A DNA stretch of 30,761 nucleotides from an uncultured beta proteobacterium (GTDB lineage Bacteria; Pseudomonadota; Gammaproteobacteria; Burkholderiales; Burkholderiaceae): assembly GCA_903909925.1 (NCBI GenBank), contig CAIVXR010000152.1, forward strand, positions 1-30,761, given 5' to 3'. Shown one piece after another: positions 30,534-30,761 of this stretch. How positions within the stretch are numbered: position 1 is the stretch's first letter; each line of letters starts with the position of its first letter. The position numbers were made by a program, and so were the translations under genes. The notes beneath the pieces were generated by a model, which ran no database searches, was not told the origin of the DNA, and saw nothing but the letters and a program-made list of their open reading frames with translations.

Positions 30534-30761
30534 TTAATTGTCAGCAACAGCTTGAATCTCGGCTACTGTCAAATATCCTTTGTTAGAAGAGTCAATGTAG
30601 CCAAAATGACTATAAATGCGTGGCATGCAACCTTTAGCTTCCTCTCGAGTAAGCTTGCCATCGTGATTGGTATCGCACTTTGCAAAGCGTTCAGCAATTT
30701 CACGATTCTTAGAAGCATTATCGGCATTAGCGCTCATTGGGAGCGCTAATAGAGAGTACGC
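30534..30761 (-). CDS. Secreted EF-hand protein (5' end outside the window)
   Basis: The frame is open to the right edge: before the Met at 30737 it reads AYSLLALP, the tail of a signal peptide with a likely cleavage after SANA, so the ATG at 30737 is internal. The mature part has one canonical EF loop, DTNHDGKLTREE, and a second degenerate one, DSSNKGYLTVAE. This suggests a small periplasmic Ca2+-binding protein. It lies just upstream of the dehalogenase on the same strand. The start of the gene is not in the window. Confidence 0.8.
   Translation of the reverse strand, partial: AYSLLALPMSANADNASKNREIAERFAKCDTNHDGKLTREEAKGCMPRIYSHFGYIDSSNKGYLTVAEIQAVADN

Overview
This window looks like a stretch of ordinary chromosome from a small, free-living freshwater betaproteobacterium of the Burkholderiaceae, most likely Polynucleobacter or a close relative. 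The grounds are moderate-to-low GC, very short intergenic gaps, and betaproteobacterial gene neighbourhoods: eno-ftsB; mltG-tmk-holB-tatD with an exported ankyrin protein; selO-msrB-yciB-bolA-ppiC; yihY divergent from wrbA-DUF2069-FAD oxidase. The genus is inferred from memory of such neighbourhoods, not from a search. I see no insertion sequence, prophage, CRISPR array, integron or recognisable defence system.

Layout. 1-4023: 3' end of eno, ftsB, then hslO and gltX head to head, then a three-tRNA cluster (Ala-GGC, Glu-TTC, Asp-GTC) with its own promoter and a strong bidirectional terminator. 4040-6875: an esterase-like alpha/beta hydrolase divergent from an orphan KdpD-type membrane sensor stub, then a minus-strand pair made of an exported duplicated-domain protein and an M48 metalloprotease lipoprotein. 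7027-10988: plus-strand run hyi-glxR (glyoxylate/tartronate semialdehyde metabolism), a YqiA-type esterase, an HNH protein and a DUF3108 protein. 10985-15965: minus strand, with a two-pore-helix type ion channel and the mltG-tmk-holB-tatD-ankyrin cluster. 15986-22034: ygfZ and a TANGO2/NRDE gene, a PaaI-type thioesterase on the minus strand, then selO-msrB-yciB-bolA-ppiC, which combines redox repair and envelope functions. 22047-25778: minus-strand MFS transporter, aroC, a two-CBS protein and yihY. 25798-28504: wrbA, DUF2069, an FAD-linked oxidase and a 61-residue unknown small protein with a very strong ribosome binding site, closed by a perfect 16-bp inverted-repeat terminator. 28573-30761: minus-strand tandem rhodanese, a haloacetate (fluoroacetate) dehalogenase-type hydrolase, and the 5'-truncated gene of a secreted EF-hand protein.

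The most interesting structure is in the start regions rather than in any gene. Four head-to-head pairs (hslO/gltX, mltG/ygfZ, paaI/selO, yihY/wrbA), plus aroC, yciB and tatD, lack a Shine-Dalgarno sequence. Each instead carries a -10-like hexamer ending 6-9 nt before the ATG, so transcription would start at or within about 3 nt of the start codon (leaderless mRNA). In mltG/ygfZ and yihY/wrbA the start codons are only 20 and 19 bp apart, and one 7-bp element (TATGATA / TATCATA) reads as a -10 box on both strands. Other genes here (hyi, glxR, msrB, the CBS gene, the small protein) have clear Shine-Dalgarno sequences, so two start modes seem to coexist. This is a reading from sequence only and needs 5'-end mapping.

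No stretch longer than 300 bases is without a gene; the largest gap, 6876-7026, holds only the divergent start signals of its two flanking genes.
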